Below, piece after piece: positions 35,181 to 44,395 of a DNA stretch of 64,000 bases. Position 1 is the stretch's first letter. Every line of letters starts with the position of its first letter. Source of the stretch: Vibrio sp. 14G-20 (GTDB lineage: Bacteria; Pseudomonadota; Gammaproteobacteria; Enterobacterales; Vibrionaceae); the NCBI RefSeq assembly GCF_026241515.1, contig NZ_JAPHPW010000001.1:310001-374000 (forward strand). The letters run 5' to 3'. A model generated the notes under the pieces. That model had not been told where the DNA came from. It ran no database searches and saw nothing but the letters and a program-made list of their open reading frames with translations. A program made the translations under genes and the position numbers.

Positions 35181-36536
35181 ATGAATACAAACGACAATAC
35201 CCCAAGCGAACAACGCGGATTCCACGAATTAGCACTGAATATTTATACTCGTCAAGAGCACAATATTTCACGCAAGCAGATCAGTGACAACGCACTAAAA
35301 GTGTTATATCGCCTGAATGGTGCGGGTTTTGACGCGTTTTTAGTCGGTGGTGGTGTACGCGATATCTTATTAGGCTCTCAGCCAAAAGATTTTGATATTG
35401 CGACCAACGCAACGCCAGAACAAATCAAACACCTATTTAGAAACTGTCGCCTTATTGGTCGCCGTTTTCGATTAGCACATATCATGTTTGGCCGAGACAT
35501 CATTGAAGTAGCGACTTTCCGTGGCCACCATCAGGAACCATCGAAAAACGTTTCTGCCCAATCGGAAGAAGGCATGTTGCTACGCGATAACGTATACGGC
35601 AATGTTGATGAAGATGCAGAACGTCGTGACTTCACTATTAATGCGATGTACTACAACATTGCAGACTACAGCATCCACGATTACGCTGGTGGCGTAGAAG
35701 ATTTAGAAGATAAACTAATACGCCTGATTGGCGATCCAGAAACGCGTTACCGCGAAGACCCAGTACGTATGCTACGTGCAATGCGCTTCGCCGCTAAACT
35801 GGATTTCGACATCGAAGAAGATACTGCCGACCCTATCGAAGAGCTTGCACACCTGCTAAAAGATATCCCAGCAGCACGCCTTTACGAAGAGTCTCTGAAG
35901 TTACTGCAATCAGGCCACGGTTTAGAAACCTACCACTTGATGCGCGAGTACAACCTGTTCCAACAGATGTTCCCATCAATAGCTGAGCACTTTACAGAGA
36001 GTTACGATTCTCACACAGAACAGATGCTTGATTTGGTCCTCGATTCAACAGACCTTCGTATTGAAGATGGTAAGCGAGTCAACCCAGCATTTATGTTTGC
36101 TGCGATTCTTTGGTACCCAATGAACAAGCTCGCTGACAAACTTGTCGCTGAGCAAGGTATGGCTCATTACGATGCGATCATGGAAGCAAGCAATATCATC
36201 CTTGATCAGCAAGTAAAATCGATTGCGATTCCTCGTCGTCACACTGCAACTATTCGTGAAGTTTGGCAACTGCAACTGCGACTGCCTCGCCGCAATGGTA
36301 AACGTGCCGTTCGCTTAATGGAGCTCAACAAGTTCCGTGCAGGCTACGATTTCCTAGAAATGCGTGGTGAGATTGAAGGTGGCGAAACCAAAGAGTTAGC
36401 AAAATGGTGGGAGCGTTATCAGACTGCTGGTCGCAACATGCGCCAAGCAATGGCTAACGACGTTGCAGCACCATCAAAGTCAGGCCATCGTCGCCGTAAG
36501 ACTTACCGAAACAAAAAGAGTAAGCAATCCGAATGA
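35181..36536 (+). CDS. pcnB: Poly(A) polymerase I
   Basis: A 451-residue nucleotidyltransferase that adds poly(A) tails to RNA 3' ends. The catalytic signature is LVGGGVRDILLG followed by the DFDIAT carboxylates, then RRDFTINAMYYN and the RNA-binding region GDPETRYREDPVRMLRA. The C-terminal tail (SGHRRRKTYRNKKSKQ) is strongly basic. The ATG at 35181 has no recognisable ribosome-binding site and the frame stays open upstream to 35115, so the true start is uncertain; E. coli pcnB also starts inefficiently. It overlaps folK by four bases. Confidence 0.94.
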   Translation: MNTNDNTPSEQRGFHELALNIYTRQEHNISRKQISDNALKVLYRLNGAGFDAFLVGGGVRDILLGSQPKDFDIATNATPEQIKHLFRNCRLIGRRFRLAHIMFGRDIIEVATFRGHHQEPSKNVSAQSEEGMLLRDNVYGNVDEDAERRDFTINAMYYNIADYSIHDYAGGVEDLEDKLIRLIGDPETRYREDPVRMLRAMRFAAKLDFDIEEDTADPIEELAHLLKDIPAARLYEESLKLLQSGHGLETYHLMREYNLFQQMFPSIAEHFTESYDSHTEQMLDLVLDSTDLRIEDGKRVNPAFMFAAILWYPMNKLADKLVAEQGMAHYDAIMEASNIILDQQVKSIAIPRRHTATIREVWQLQLRLPRRNGKRAVRLMELNKFRAGYDFLEMRGEIEGGETKELAKWWERYQTAGRNMRQAMANDVAAPSKSGHRRRKTYRNKKSKQSE

Positions 36537-37018
36537 TAACGGCTTACATTGCGGTCGGCAGCAACCTTGCCGACCCAGTTAGCCAAGCAAATTTGGCTAT
36601 CGAAACGCTAAAAAGCCTACCGCGATCAACGTTTATTGCGACCTCTCAGCTATATAGTAGCACTCCAATGGGACCGCAAAATCAACCCGACTACATTAAC
36701 GCGGTAGTCGCTGTCCAAACCGAATTAACGCCAATTGAACTACTTGATTGCACTCAAAAGATCGAACTAGAGCAAGGGCGCGTCCGTAAAGACGAACGTT
36801 GGGGGCCAAGAACCTTGGATCTCGACATTGTGTTATACGGCAATGAGGTGATCGATTCAGAGCGCTTAATCGTTCCTCATTATGGAATGAAAGAACGAGA
36901 GTTTGTACTCTATCCGCTTGCTGAAATCGCACCAAGTTTACAACTCCCTGATGGGACTGAGCTGACAGAACTACTGAAAACAGTAGATAAAAACGGGCTC
37001 AATGTTTGGCAACAATAG
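36533..37018 (+). CDS. folK: 2-amino-4-hydroxy-6-hydroxymethyldihydropteridine pyrophosphokinase
   Basis: A 161-residue folate-pathway enzyme that transfers pyrophosphate from ATP to hydroxymethyl-dihydropterin. It opens AYIAVGSNLADP, the family start, and carries the signature RWGPRTLDLDIVLYG with its metal-binding Asp pair. It overlaps the pcnB stop (ATGA), so translation is coupled, and panB begins 22 bases after it. Confidence 0.96.
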   Translation: MITAYIAVGSNLADPVSQANLAIETLKSLPRSTFIATSQLYSSTPMGPQNQPDYINAVVAVQTELTPIELLDCTQKIELEQGRVRKDERWGPRTLDLDIVLYGNEVIDSERLIVPHYGMKEREFVLYPLAEIAPSLQLPDGTELTELLKTVDKNGLNVWQQ

Positions 37019-37040
37019 CCAAGCGCATTAAGGAAAACCA

Positions 37041-37835
37041 ATGAAAAAAGTAACCATTAACGACCTGATCAAATGCAAACGTGAAGGCCGTAAATTCGCG
37101 ACGTCGACAGCTTACGATGCGAGCTTTGCTCAGTTATTCGAAAGCCAAGAAATGCCAGTGCTGCTTGTCGGTGATTCACTGGGTATGGTTTTGCAAGGCC
37201 ATAACGACACATTACCAGTAACCGTTGAAGACATTGCTTACCATACTCGCTCAGTACGTGCTGGTAGCCCAAACTGTCTTCTTATGGCTGACATGCCTTT
37301 CATGAGCTACGCGACTCCAGAGCAAGCTTGTGAGAGTGCTGCGACTTTAATGCGTGCTGGTGCGAACATGGTAAAAATCGAAGGCGGAAGCTGGTTGGTT
37401 GATACTGTGAAGATGCTAACAGAACGTGCAGTACCAGTATGTGCACACTTAGGCTTAACGCCTCAGTCTGTGAACATTTTTGGTGGTTACAAGATTCAAG
37501 GTCGTGACGACGAGCAAGCAGACAAAATGGTTGCTGACGCGTTAGCACTGCAAAACGCAGGCGCTCAAATCGTTCTACTTGAATGTGTGCCAGCTTCATT
37601 GGCAAAACGAATTACAGAAGCTTGTGACGTACCGGTTATCGGTATCGGTGCAGGTAATGTTACCGATGGTCAGATCTTGGTTATGCATGACATGTTCGGT
37701 ATTTCTGCGAACTACATGCCGAAGTTCTCTAAGAACTTCCTAGCAGAAACAGGTGATATGCGTAAGGCAGTAGCTCTATACAAAGAAGAAGTAGAGAGCG
37801 CGCGCTTCCCTGATGAAGCTCATACAATCGCTTAG
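37041..37835 (+). CDS. panB: 3-methyl-2-oxobutanoate hydroxymethyltransferase
   Basis: A 264-residue enzyme, first step of pantothenate synthesis, transferring a hydroxymethyl group to 2-oxoisovalerate. The [11 protein letters not shown] start, [12 protein letters not shown] metal site, KIEGG and IGIGAG motifs are all present. It is followed eight bases later by panC, making a pathway pair at the end of the pcnB-folK operon. No panD is present in the window. Confidence 0.97.
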   Translation: MKKVTINDLIKCKREGRKFATSTAYDASFAQLFESQEMPVLLVGDSLGMVLQGHNDTLPVTVEDIAYHTRSVRAGSPNCLLMADMPFMSYATPEQACESAATLMRAGANMVKIEGGSWLVDTVKMLTERAVPVCAHLGLTPQSVNIFGGYKIQGRDDEQADKMVADALALQNAGAQIVLLECVPASLAKRITEACDVPVIGIGAGNVTDGQILVMHDMFGISANYMPKFSKNFLAETGDMRKAVALYKEEVESARFPDEAHTIA

Positions 37836-37843
37836 GAGTAAGT

Positions 37844-38734
37844 ATGCAAACTTTTGCTGAAATAGCGGCTCTTCGTGAGCAGATTAAACAGTTTAAGCGT
37901 GATGGACGTACGGTTGCTTTTGTACCGACAATGGGAAACCTGCATGAAGGCCACCTGACTCTGGTAAAGAAAGCTCGTGAACTGGCCGACATCGTTGTGG
38001 TAAGCATCTTTGTAAACCCAATGCAGTTTGACCGTGCTGACGACCTAAACAACTACCCTCGAACGTTAGAAGCAGATTTAAGCAAACTAACAGGCGAAGG
38101 TGTTGAGTTAGTATTTACACCAGCACCAGAGGTGATGTACCCAGATGGATTAGACAAACAGACATTTGTTGAGGTGCCTGGCATATCTCACATGCTTGAA
38201 GGTGCCTCACGTCCAGGTCACTTCCGCGGTGTATCAACCATTGTCACTAAACTGTTTAATATCGTTCAGCCAGACTTTGCATGCTTCGGCGAGAAAGACT
38301 TCCAGCAACTTGCTGTTATTCGCCAGATGACCACTGACTTAGCGTTAGACATTGAAGTTGTCGGCGTTGCGACCGTTCGTGAAATGGATGGTTTGGCAAT
38401 GAGCTCTCGCAATAGCAACCTAACGATTGACGAGCGCCAACGAGCGCCCGTTCTAGCGCGTACTATGCGCTGGATCAGCAGCGCTATTCGTGGTGGCCGC
38501 GATGATTACTCATCAGTGATTGAAGATGCTACTGACCAGCTACGTGCTGCAGATCTTCAGCCTGACGAGATCTTCATTTGTGATGCTAAAACTCTGCAAG
38601 CGATCACTTCAGAATCAACTCAAGCTGTGATTCTAATGTCGGCTTTCCTAGGTAAGACCCGTCTTATCGATAACCAAGTTCTCGATTTGGTAACGGAAAC
38701 CAAAGAAGAAGTGAAAGAAGAAGCGACTGAATAG
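37844..38734 (+). CDS. panC: Pantothenate synthetase
   Basis: A 296-residue ligase joining pantoate and beta-alanine with ATP. The class I HIGH-like motif is [14 protein letters not shown]; the KMSKS-like loop is MSSRNSNL. The C-terminal end runs acidic and repetitive ([13 protein letters not shown]), slightly longer than in E. coli. A two-way terminator shared with yadH follows. Confidence 0.97.
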   Translation: MQTFAEIAALREQIKQFKRDGRTVAFVPTMGNLHEGHLTLVKKARELADIVVVSIFVNPMQFDRADDLNNYPRTLEADLSKLTGEGVELVFTPAPEVMYPDGLDKQTFVEVPGISHMLEGASRPGHFRGVSTIVTKLFNIVQPDFACFGEKDFQQLAVIRQMTTDLALDIEVVGVATVREMDGLAMSSRNSNLTIDERQRAPVLARTMRWISSAIRGGRDDYSSVIEDATDQLRAADLQPDEIFICDAKTLQAITSESTQAVILMSAFLGKTRLIDNQVLDLVTETKEEVKEEATE

Positions 38735-38781
38735 TCGGCTTCTGCTCTTAACGCAAAACAAAAACACCAAACGCAAAACAT

Positions 38782-38811
38782 AAAAAAGGTCGATGTTATA
38801 TCGACCTTTTT
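38782..38811. terminator. Bidirectional terminator between panC and yadH
   Basis: AAGGTCGAT (38786-38794) pairs with ATCGACCTT (38800-38808); As precede and Ts follow, so it can end both convergent transcripts. Confidence 0.9.
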
Positions 38812-38840
38812 CTTTACCTGTTACTTAGATTAACCAAAGG

Positions 38841-39611
38841 TTAGCTGCGTAAGCCGATACCCTTTGTCACTAGGTAGTGTGCAATACCATACAACAGCAC
38901 GATAAACACGCCTAGTACGCCAAATGACGTCACGATACCCACATCTGACACACCCAAGAAGCCATATCTGAACGCGTTTACCATGTACACGATAGGGTTC
39001 AGCTTCGATATACCTTGCCAAAACTCAGGCAATAAACTGATCGAGTAGAACACACCGCCAAGATAAGTCAGTGGCGTTAAGATAAAGGTAGGGATAATCG
39101 AGATGTCATCAAACGTGCGAGCAAACACCGCGTTAATCAGACCACCTAGTGAGAACACGACTGAAGTTAGGAATACCGTCGCAATGATCACGCCCCAATG
39201 ATCGACTTGTAGGTCAACAAAGAACAGTGATACGAAGGTTACGATAGTACCCACTAACAAACCACGCACCACGCCGCCCATCACGAAGCCAGCGATAATC
39301 ACATAGTTAGGTACTGGTGCTACGAGTAGCTCTTCAATGTTCTTTTGGAACTTTGCACTAAAGAACGACGATGCCACATTCGAATATGAGTTGGTGATCA
39401 CCGACATCATGATCAAACCAGGAACAATGTATTCCATGTAGCTAAAGCCGTTCATTTCACCAATACGCGCACCAATTAGGTTACCGAAAATGATGAAGTA
39501 AAGTGTCATAGTAATCGCTGGCGGCACTAGAGTTTGCACCCAGATACGCGTAAAGCGATTGATCTCTTTAGTTAATAAACTACAGAAAGCTGTCCAATAT
39601 AGGCTGTACAT
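38841..39611 (-). CDS. yadH: ABC-2 type transporter permease YadH
   Basis: A 256-residue membrane protein, the same length as E. coli YadH, when started at the ATG 39611 (MYSLYWTAF). It has six predicted transmembrane segments and the ABC-2 signature NPIVYMVNAFRYGFLG. The start eight codons upstream would overlap the ATPase gene. It works with YadG as an exporter; the cargo is unknown. One base separates the two genes. Confidence 0.92.
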   Translation of the reverse strand: MYSLYWTAFCSLLTKEINRFTRIWVQTLVPPAITMTLYFIIFGNLIGARIGEMNGFSYMEYIVPGLIMMSVITNSYSNVASSFFSAKFQKNIEELLVAPVPNYVIIAGFVMGGVVRGLLVGTIVTFVSLFFVDLQVDHWGVIIATVFLTSVVFSLGGLINAVFARTFDDISIIPTFILTPLTYLGGVFYSISLLPEFWQGISKLNPIVYMVNAFRYGFLGVSDVGIVTSFGVLGVFIVLLYGIAHYLVTKGIGLRS

Positions 39612-39612
39612 A

Positions 39613-40530
39613 TTATTTACTCCCCTCACGGACAATACTCACGAATAGCTCTTCTAGACGGTTTGCTTTGTTACGCATAGAGAGGACTTTCACCTGTTGA
39701 TCGCTCAACTGAGCGAAGATGGTATTCAAGCCGAGGTTCTTGTCGATTTCAATTTCTAGCGAGCCATTGACCATAACTTGGCTATTCACGCCTTCTAGCT
39801 TAGGTTCCGTCGCACCCTCTTCAAGATCCAGAATAAAGGTTTCGGCACTCAACTTACCTAGCAACGCTTTCATGGTTGTGTTCTCAATCAGCTCGCCACG
39901 ATTAATAATACCGATATTGCGACACAGCATTTCCGCTTCTTCTAGGTAGTGCGTGGTCAAGATAATGGTAATGCCTTGCTTCTCGTTGATCTCTTTCAGG
40001 AATTCCCACATAGAACGACGCAGCTCAATATCAACACCCGCTGTTGGTTCATCAAGGATCAGCAAATGAGGTTCATGCATCAGTGCACGAGCAATCATCA
40101 AACGACGCTTCATACCACCAGACAAGTTACGCGCACGTTCGCCACGCTTTTCCCACAAATCGAGTTGAGATAAGTACTTTTTCGCGCGTTCTTTAGCAAG
40201 AGCTTTCGGCACGCCGTAGTAACCCGCTTGTTGCAGCACAATCTGCTCAACGGTTTCGAAAGGGTTAAAGTTAAATTCTTGTGGTACTAAGCCTAAGTTC
40301 TGTTTCGCCAACTCCAGATCGGTATCAATGTCGTAACCGAACACCTTAACCTTGCCGGATGTTTTGTTAACCAGAGAAGAAATAACGCCAATGGTCGTAG
40401 ATTTACCCGCACCATTTGGACCAAGAAGCGCGTAAAAGTCGCCTTTTTTTACTTGTAAACTAACGCCCTTAAGAGCCTCGAAGCCCCCAGCATAAGTTTT
40501 TCTTAATTGCTCAATTTCTAATGCATACAT
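39613..40530 (-). CDS. yadG: ABC transporter ATP-binding protein YadG
   Basis: A 305-residue ATPase of the ABC-2 export class. Walker A is GPNGAGKST (about residues 38-46), the signature LSGGMKRR, Walker B LLILDEPTAGVD, and the switch His is TTHYLEEA. The C-terminal ~90 residues form the regulatory tail typical of these exporters. As in E. coli it lies near can and hpt, but here a SulP gene separates it from can. A 10-bp inverted repeat lies 94-128 bp upstream. Confidence 0.92.
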   Translation of the reverse strand: MYALEIEQLRKTYAGGFEALKGVSLQVKKGDFYALLGPNGAGKSTTIGVISSLVNKTSGKVKVFGYDIDTDLELAKQNLGLVPQEFNFNPFETVEQIVLQQAGYYGVPKALAKERAKKYLSQLDLWEKRGERARNLSGGMKRRLMIARALMHEPHLLILDEPTAGVDIELRRSMWEFLKEINEKQGITIILTTHYLEEAEMLCRNIGIINRGELIENTTMKALLGKLSAETFILDLEEGATEPKLEGVNSQVMVNGSLEIEIDKNLGLNTIFAQLSDQQVKVLSMRNKANRLEELFVSIVREGSK

Positions 40531-40760
40531 AGAGATAGACTGCCATTTGCTATAGATAAGATGTAGACGACCGAGCTTGAGGAAGAGAGTAATGCTTAAA
40601 ACGAGCTAGCAGAAAACTAACCCAAACTTGTTTACTCGGCCATTTTGCAAACAAGTTTATCGTTGATTGACGATTAATACAAATATCGTGTGAGAGTTTC
40701 TTTCGAAAAAAATAAGCATGCTGGCTACGTGAAGGCCAAATCAACGTTCAATAAATATAA
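40531..40760. other. Intergenic region upstream of yadG
   Basis: Non-coding. It must hold the yadG promoter (minus strand). The only strong feature is the inverted repeat at 40624-40658. Confidence 0.5.
40624..40658. repeat. 10-bp perfect inverted repeat upstream of yadG
   Basis: AAACTTGTTT (40624-40633) and AAACAAGTTT (40649-40658) are exact reverse complements with centres 25 bp apart. No T run follows on either strand. It could be an operator pair or a leader stem; the regulator is unknown. Confidence 0.55.
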
Positions 40761-40793
40761 AAAATGCCGCTAAGTTATTCACTTAACGGCATT
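40761..40793 (-). terminator. Terminator after the SulP gene
   Basis: AATGCCGCTAAGT (40763-40775) and ACTTAACGGCATT (40781-40793) pair with one mismatch; on the minus strand a T run follows. Confidence 0.85.
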
Positions 40794-40866
40794 AATGATC
40801 AACCTTGAAGTGAGCGTCCAAAGCTTATTCATATCAGCTCATTCATGTCATCTTATTACAGAATAA

Positions 40867-42540
40867 TTAAACTGACTCAAATTGATGTTCATCTCTGTCG
40901 ACATAGCTTGTTGCTGCCGTCAGGGCTTCATATCTGAATCGATAAGTGTTGGATTTAGGCACTAGGTCAATCACGTGGAACTTCTCTAGTTGCTGACGAG
41001 TATTCTCATTAGGACACAGCAGGTACACCTCACACTGCGCATCCAATGCATCTTTAATCGCATTCTCTAGCGCAAGGCCAACAGTGACATCAATCATAGG
41101 TACATCTGTCAGGTCTAGAATCATCGCTTCATAGTCAGAGATACTTGAGTGCTGGCGTGAAATCGCCTTTGAAACACTGAAAATCATCGGGCCAGAAAGA
41201 TAGAAGAACAACACCTTGCCATTGGCACTATCGAGTAACTGACGTTCGCTATCGGTCAATGGGATATCGTCTTCATCATCACCATCACTGATCGCCTTAA
41301 CTTGTCTGGCTTGCTCTCGGCTCAATCTTTCAATAATCAGAATATTCGAGATAAACACGCCCAGTCCAACCGCAATAATCAAGTCAACAAATACAGTCAG
41401 TAACATGACACCGTACATCACGCCCATGCCCGCATAGCTGACCTTATGCGCACGCTGGATAAAACTCCAATCTAGGATATTGAAACCAACATACATCGCG
41501 ATACCAGCCAGCACTGCCATTGGAATCGGCTCTGTTAAGCCACCCGCAACCAATACCACTAGCGCAAGTACTAAAGCTCGAATAACACCTGAAAGCGGAG
41601 AACGCGCTCCCACCTGAATATTAGTCACAGTACCCATAGTGGCACCCGCGCCAGGTAGCGCACCAAACAGGCCAGAGATCATATTGGCAATGCCTTGGCC
41701 ACGAAGCTCTTTGTCTGAGTCATGTTCTTTACGAGTCAGTGAATCTCCGATAACCGCGGTAAGAAGCGTATCAATGCAGCCAAGCGTACCAAGCACCAAG
41801 GCATCAATAACCATAGTCGTGAACTGTTCTGCGCTGATGGTAGGAATAACAAGAGAAGGCAAACCAGCAGGGATTTCTCCGATACGGCGAATAGAATCGG
41901 TATCAAAAATAATAACGGACAAGAGTGTCACAGCAACCAAAGCGACCAGTTGAGCAGGCACATACTTACGATATTTGGCTGGAAAACCGAAAAGAATACC
42001 GAGCGTCAATGCTCCTAAAAACAGCTCGCTGATTTTAAGATTAGCCAATGTATCTGGAAGCGCAGAGAGCGTGCCCATCACCCCACCAGAGGGGGCGGCA
42101 TGTCCTAATAAAGGGGACAGCTGCAAAATAATTAGAATAACGCCGATACCCGACATAAATCCGGAGATCACGCTATATGGCATCAAAGTAACGTACTTTC
42201 CGAGCTTTAATGTCCCAAGTAATATCTGAAATGCCCCCGCCATCATCACAACGGTAAAGGTCATTGCCATGCCAGTTTCAGGATATTTAGCGACCATGCT
42301 GGTGATCACCGCCGTCATGATCACCGTCATGGGTCCGGTAGGCTCTGATATCAAACTGCTGGAACCGCCAAATAAAGCTGCAAATAGGCCAACCATGATG
42401 GCGCCCCATAAGCCTGCTTCCGCACCCGCGCCAGAAGCAACACCAAATGCCAATGCTAAAGGTAATGAGATGATGGCTGTAGTGACACCACCGAACATGT
42501 CCCCTTTGAGATTGATATCCGTAAAACGACTTCCAAACAA
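40867..42540 (-). CDS. SulP-family anion transporter with STAS domain
   Basis: A 557-residue inner-membrane transporter. The N-terminal SulP domain has the GGVTTAIISLPLALAFGVASG entry and about 12-14 helices; a cytoplasmic STAS domain occupies roughly the last 120 residues (KVLFFYLSGPMIFSV...MILDLTDVPMIDVT). I place the start at TTG 42540, which has AGGAAGG six bases upstream and gives the usual family N terminus FGSRFTDINLKGD; a longer ATG frame from 42579 has no support. SulP members carry sulfate, bicarbonate or dicarboxylates. Divergence from a carbonic anhydrase gene suggests bicarbonate (inference). Confidence 0.85.
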   Translation of the reverse strand: MFGSRFTDINLKGDMFGGVTTAIISLPLALAFGVASGAGAEAGLWGAIMVGLFAALFGGSSSLISEPTGPMTVIMTAVITSMVAKYPETGMAMTFTVVMMAGAFQILLGTLKLGKYVTLMPYSVISGFMSGIGVILIILQLSPLLGHAAPSGGVMGTLSALPDTLANLKISELFLGALTLGILFGFPAKYRKYVPAQLVALVAVTLLSVIIFDTDSIRRIGEIPAGLPSLVIPTISAEQFTTMVIDALVLGTLGCIDTLLTAVIGDSLTRKEHDSDKELRGQGIANMISGLFGALPGAGATMGTVTNIQVGARSPLSGVIRALVLALVVLVAGGLTEPIPMAVLAGIAMYVGFNILDWSFIQRAHKVSYAGMGVMYGVMLLTVFVDLIIAVGLGVFISNILIIERLSREQARQVKAISDGDDEDDIPLTDSERQLLDSANGKVLFFYLSGPMIFSVSKAISRQHSSISDYEAMILDLTDVPMIDVTVGLALENAIKDALDAQCEVYLLCPNENTRQQLEKFHVIDLVPKSNTYRFRYEALTAATSYVDRDEHQFESV

Positions 42541-42784
42541 AACACACCTTCCTGATGATGAAATGACAAACCTTATCACTTTAACAAATGTATCAAGTGT
42601 TCAGAAAGTGTTAATTCAATCACATTATTCATGTCTTATAACCGGATCATAGCTTCTATGCTAAGTTAATGATTTTAACGACGAGTACACGTCAGATGAG
42701 TACTATTTGACACAGTTTTTACGAGATTGAATTTGTAACATTGTGTATAGTTGAGATTCTTAATTAAGGGATGTAAGACGCAAA

Positions 42785-43453
42785 ATGCCAGAGATTAAAC
42801 AGCTTTTTGAAAACAACTCTAAATGGTCAGAAGAAATTCGCTCTCAACGACCTGAGTATTTTACAACGCTTGAAGAGGGTCAAAGCCCTGGTTTTCTATG
42901 GATTGGCTGCTCAGATAGCCGTGTTCCGGCGGAGCGTCTCACTGGTTTGTACTCTGGCGAACTGTTTGTTCACCGAAATGTGGCAAACCAAGTGGTTCAT
43001 ACCGACCTAAACTGCCTCTCAGTGGTACAGTACGCCGTCGATGTACTCAAAGTTAAACACATCATTGTCTGTGGTCACTATGGCTGTGGTGGTGTTAACG
43101 CGGCGATTGATAACCCTAAACTTGGTCTTATCAACAACTGGTTACTTCACATCCGTGATAATTACCTAAAATACCGTAAGCAAATCGAAGGGCTTCCTCG
43201 TGAGCAATGGGGTGACAAGTTGTGCGAAATTAACGTCGCAGAACAGGTTTATAACCTAGGTAACTCAACCATTATGCAAAATGCGTGGGAGCGCGGCCAA
43301 GAAGTTGAAATCCACGGTGTGGTTTATGGTATTGCCGATGGCAAACTGCAGGACCTTGGCGTACGTTGCTCAAGTAACGATACCTTAGAGAACAGTCACT
43401 TAGATGCATTAAATAAGATCTTAACGACGCCTCTTCTTAGTCAACAAAGCTAA
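42785..43453 (+). CDS. can: Beta-carbonic anhydrase
   Basis: A 222-residue enzyme interconverting CO2 and bicarbonate. The zinc ligands fall at Cys42, His98 and Cys101, with Asp44 and Arg46 completing the active site, the same numbering as E. coli Can. It is divergent from the SulP transporter and precedes a shared terminator with hpt. Confidence 0.96.
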   Translation: MPEIKQLFENNSKWSEEIRSQRPEYFTTLEEGQSPGFLWIGCSDSRVPAERLTGLYSGELFVHRNVANQVVHTDLNCLSVVQYAVDVLKVKHIIVCGHYGCGGVNAAIDNPKLGLINNWLLHIRDNYLKYRKQIEGLPREQWGDKLCEINVAEQVYNLGNSTIMQNAWERGQEVEIHGVVYGIADGKLQDLGVRCSSNDTLENSHLDALNKILTTPLLSQQS

Positions 43454-43472
43454 CCCTTTCCGTAATAAATAC

Positions 43473-43499
43473 AAAAAGCCCGCATCAAGCGGGCTTTTT
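43473..43499. terminator. Bidirectional terminator between can and hpt
   Basis: AAAAAGCCCGC (43473-43483) pairs with GCGGGCTTTTT (43489-43499) around a 5-nt loop. It serves both convergent genes. Confidence 0.92.
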
Positions 43500-43527
43500 A
43501 ATGATTTCTAAACCACAAGCGTAATAA

Positions 43528-44058
43528 TTACTCTTGAGGTACTACCTTGCCGATGTACGGTAGGTGACGATATTTTTGTGCGTAGTCGATACCTACGCCA
43601 ACAACGAACTCGTCTGGGATTTCAAAACCAATCCATTTTGTATCTACAATCACTTCACGGCGAGAAGGCTTATCTAGCAGTGTACAAATTTCGATAGACT
43701 TAGGGCCGCGTAGACTCAGAATCTCTTTCACTTTAGTCAGCGTGTTACCTGTATCGATAATATCTTCTACAAGTAGAACATCTTTACCTTGGATATCATC
43801 ATCAAGGTCTTTCAAAATACGAACATCACGTGAGCTTTCCATGCCGTTGCCGTAGCTAGACGCGGTCATGAAATCAACTTGGTGAGTTAAATCGATAGCA
43901 CGAGCAAGATCCGCCATAAAGACAAAAGATCCACGCAATAAGCCAACTAAAACTAGATCTTCACTACCTTTGTAGTGTTCCGTGATCTGTTTGCCTAGTT
44001 CGTTCACTCGATCCTGAACTTCTTGCTCAGAGATCATGACTTCAACTGTATGCTTCAT
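43528..44058 (-). CDS. hpt: Hypoxanthine phosphoribosyltransferase
   Basis: A 176-residue purine-salvage enzyme making IMP from hypoxanthine and PRPP. The PRPP-binding motif is [14 protein letters not shown], and the flexible-loop region [15 protein letters not shown] is intact. In Vibrio it lies divergently beside the quorum-sensing regulator, as here with luxR. Confidence 0.96.
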   Translation of the reverse strand: MKHTVEVMISEQEVQDRVNELGKQITEHYKGSEDLVLVGLLRGSFVFMADLARAIDLTHQVDFMTASSYGNGMESSRDVRILKDLDDDIQGKDVLLVEDIIDTGNTLTKVKEILSLRGPKSIEICTLLDKPSRREVIVDTKWIGFEIPDEFVVGVGIDYAQKYRHLPYIGKVVPQE

Positions 44059-44346
44059 ACTGCTCTCATTCTATTTGGTGATTGCGACGAATGTTGACAG
44101 TTTCGTCAGTTGTGTCGCTCAATTTTGTGCGTAAGTCTAGCACTGCTCAAATACCCACACCACCTTATGGTTCGAATTTACTGTCAGATTCTCAACGAAA
44201 TGTGCGCTGGTGCCTTATCCAATACTCGTCTCCTTTCACATCAATGCTGATCACGCTTCATGTATCAAGTTTGATTTAACTGTCTATAAAACAAGCGGAA
44301 AGGATTGACCATTCGCATATGCACCATTACACTCATCTTGGCTTAA
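44059..44346. other. Divergent hpt-luxR intergenic region
   Basis: About 290 bp without a gene. It must hold the hpt promoter (minus) and distal luxR control sequences (plus). I see no further strong motif; the luxR-proximal sites are listed separately. Confidence 0.5.
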
Positions 44347-44367
44347 ATAATAATAAAATCATTAATA
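44347..44367. promoter_or_regulatory. Candidate LuxR-type autorepression site
   Basis: Read on the minus strand this stretch starts TATTAATGATTTTATTATTA and matches the LuxR/HapR palindrome TATTGATAAATTTATCAATA at about two thirds of positions. LuxR-family regulators repress their own genes in Vibrio. The region is AT-rich, so a chance match is possible. Confidence 0.35.
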
Positions 44368-44377
44368 TAAAAATTTC

Positions 44378-44388
44378 GTTGGCAAGGA
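44378..44388 (+). promoter_or_regulatory. Probable Qrr small-RNA target over the luxR ribosome-binding site
   Basis: GTTGGCAAGGA overlaps the AAGGA ribosome-binding site of luxR. The core GTTGGC is complementary to the GCCAAC core of Vibrio Qrr small RNAs, which repress luxR/hapR mRNA by pairing here. The complementarity is from memory of the Qrr sequence; no qrr gene is in the window. Confidence 0.6.
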
Positions 44389-44395
44389 AAATAAA

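Noticed and set aside
42707..42712. Perfect -35 TTGACA upstream of can
   Set aside because: No acceptable -10 hexamer at 16-18 bp; not enough to call a promoter.
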